Source: Methanoregula sp. (lineage in GTDB: Archaea > Halobacteriota > Methanomicrobia > Methanomicrobiales > Methanospirillaceae). Taken from it: DNA of 54,662 nucleotides. Positions within the stretch are counted from its first letter, which is position 1. Every line of letters begins with the position of its first letter. The stretch lies in the NCBI GenBank assembly GCA_026394605.1, contig JAPKXY010000027.1, positions 1-54,662 on the forward strand, given 5' to 3'. This document shows, piece after piece, positions 54,460-54,662 of the stretch. Position numbers and translations under genes: made by a program. Under the pieces are notes generated by a model, which searched no databases, was not told the DNA's origin, and worked only from the letters and a program-made list of their open reading frames with translations.

Positions 54460-54662
54460 ATGAAACTCACCGATGCCTGTATGCACTGCCTTCTATCCCG
54501 GGTGCAGCTTGAATGTTCGCTCGCAGGTGTGCCTCCTGGTCTCACAAAGCAGGTAACAGCAGAATGCAACCAGATGCTGCTTGACCTCAAAGACTCCGAT
54601 CTTCTCCATCCTCAGATCGCCAGCCGTATACACCGTCACGCCTGCACCATTGCGGGAGATCC
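54460..54662 (+). CDS. DUF89/ARMT1-like family protein (N-terminal part)
   Basis: The frame opens at ATG 54460 and runs off the right edge (67 residues visible). It starts MKLTDACMHCLLSRVQLECS, with the C7-x-x-C10 pair typical of archaeal DUF89 proteins, metal-dependent phosphatases that repair or remove damaged metabolites. The next segment (TKQVTAECNQMLLDLKD) is helical, as in that family. Full identification needs the rest of the gene. It lies 21 bases after tRNA-Pro. Confidence 0.75.
   Translation, partial: MKLTDACMHCLLSRVQLECSLAGVPPGLTKQVTAECNQMLLDLKDSDLLHPQIASRIHRHACTIAGD

Overview
The window is chromosomal DNA of a euryarchaeon, most likely a methanogen of the order Methanomicrobiales (Methanoregula/Methanosphaerula-like). 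This taxonomic call is an inference. It rests on archaeal information-processing genes in euryarchaeal order (split RNA polymerase B subunit, L21e/RpoF/DUF655/KsgA and SRP54/FtsY/prefoldin/L18Ae/aIF6/L31e/L39e strings), on archaeal-only families (DUF371, DUF473, DUF5611, HVO_0476-type zinc protein, Pus10/TrmY), on bacterial-type XseA/XseB in an archaeon, and on many roadblock/LC7 proteins. No methanogenesis gene lies in the window, so metabolism is not shown directly.

Layout. (1) 0.5-10.7 kb, all minus strand: a translation and protein-targeting block. In transcription order it holds RNase P component 4, a YhbY-like RNA-binding protein, S19e, PDCD5-like protein, a gap, L39e, L31e, aIF6, L18Ae, prefoldin alpha, FtsY, SRP54, TrmY, Pus10, L21e, RpoF, DUF655 and KsgA; a PP-loop ATPase sits between PDCD5 and L39e. 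Start/stop overlaps are frequent. (2) 10.7-22.4 kb: mixed housekeeping genes (purN, CNNM/CorC-like membrane protein, TIM-barrel epimerase-like protein, xseAB, DUF371, a zinc protein, a thioredoxin-like protein, a membrane-anchored FKBP-like isomerase, hsp20, a CBS-ParB fusion, a sugar nucleotidyltransferase, cobyric acid synthase, aIF1). (3) 22.5-33.5 kb: the accessory-looking heart of the window. A type IV pilus/Tad-like membrane machine (two TadB/TadC-type membrane proteins and an ATPase with a long disordered N-terminus) is followed by two roadblock proteins, a divergently transcribed PATAN-like protein plus membrane-anchored roadblock protein, a MinD-like ATPase, a tandem V4R protein, another PATAN-like protein and an A24 prepilin peptidase. 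(4) 33.5-43.2 kb: hisI, small membrane proteins, a PIN-ATPase-KH protein, leuS, two inverted remnants of surface-protein genes, DUF5611, a PAC2 proteasome-chaperone-like protein and DUF473. (5) 43.2-51.8 kb: tRNA-Arg, then the RNA polymerase operon on the minus strand (rpoH, B'', B', A', A'', L30e, NusA) with tRNA-Lys just upstream. (6) 51.9-54.7 kb: an operon of one roadblock protein and two closely related response regulators with helical tails, a small membrane coiled-coil protein, tRNA-Pro and the start of a DUF89-family gene.

The most interesting proposal is that region 3, together with the related operon in region 6, is a surface-appendage or secretion machine with its own positioning and signalling module. 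It would combine roadblock (MglB-like) proteins, PATAN-like proteins, a MinD/FlhG-like ATPase, a V4R sensor and receiver-domain proteins. Other points worth checking are a perfect 30-bp in-frame tandem duplication inside the L18Ae gene, a membrane-anchored roadblock gene that appears to start at ATC, a lysine-rich tail on S19e, and two inverted surface-protein remnants lying head to head.
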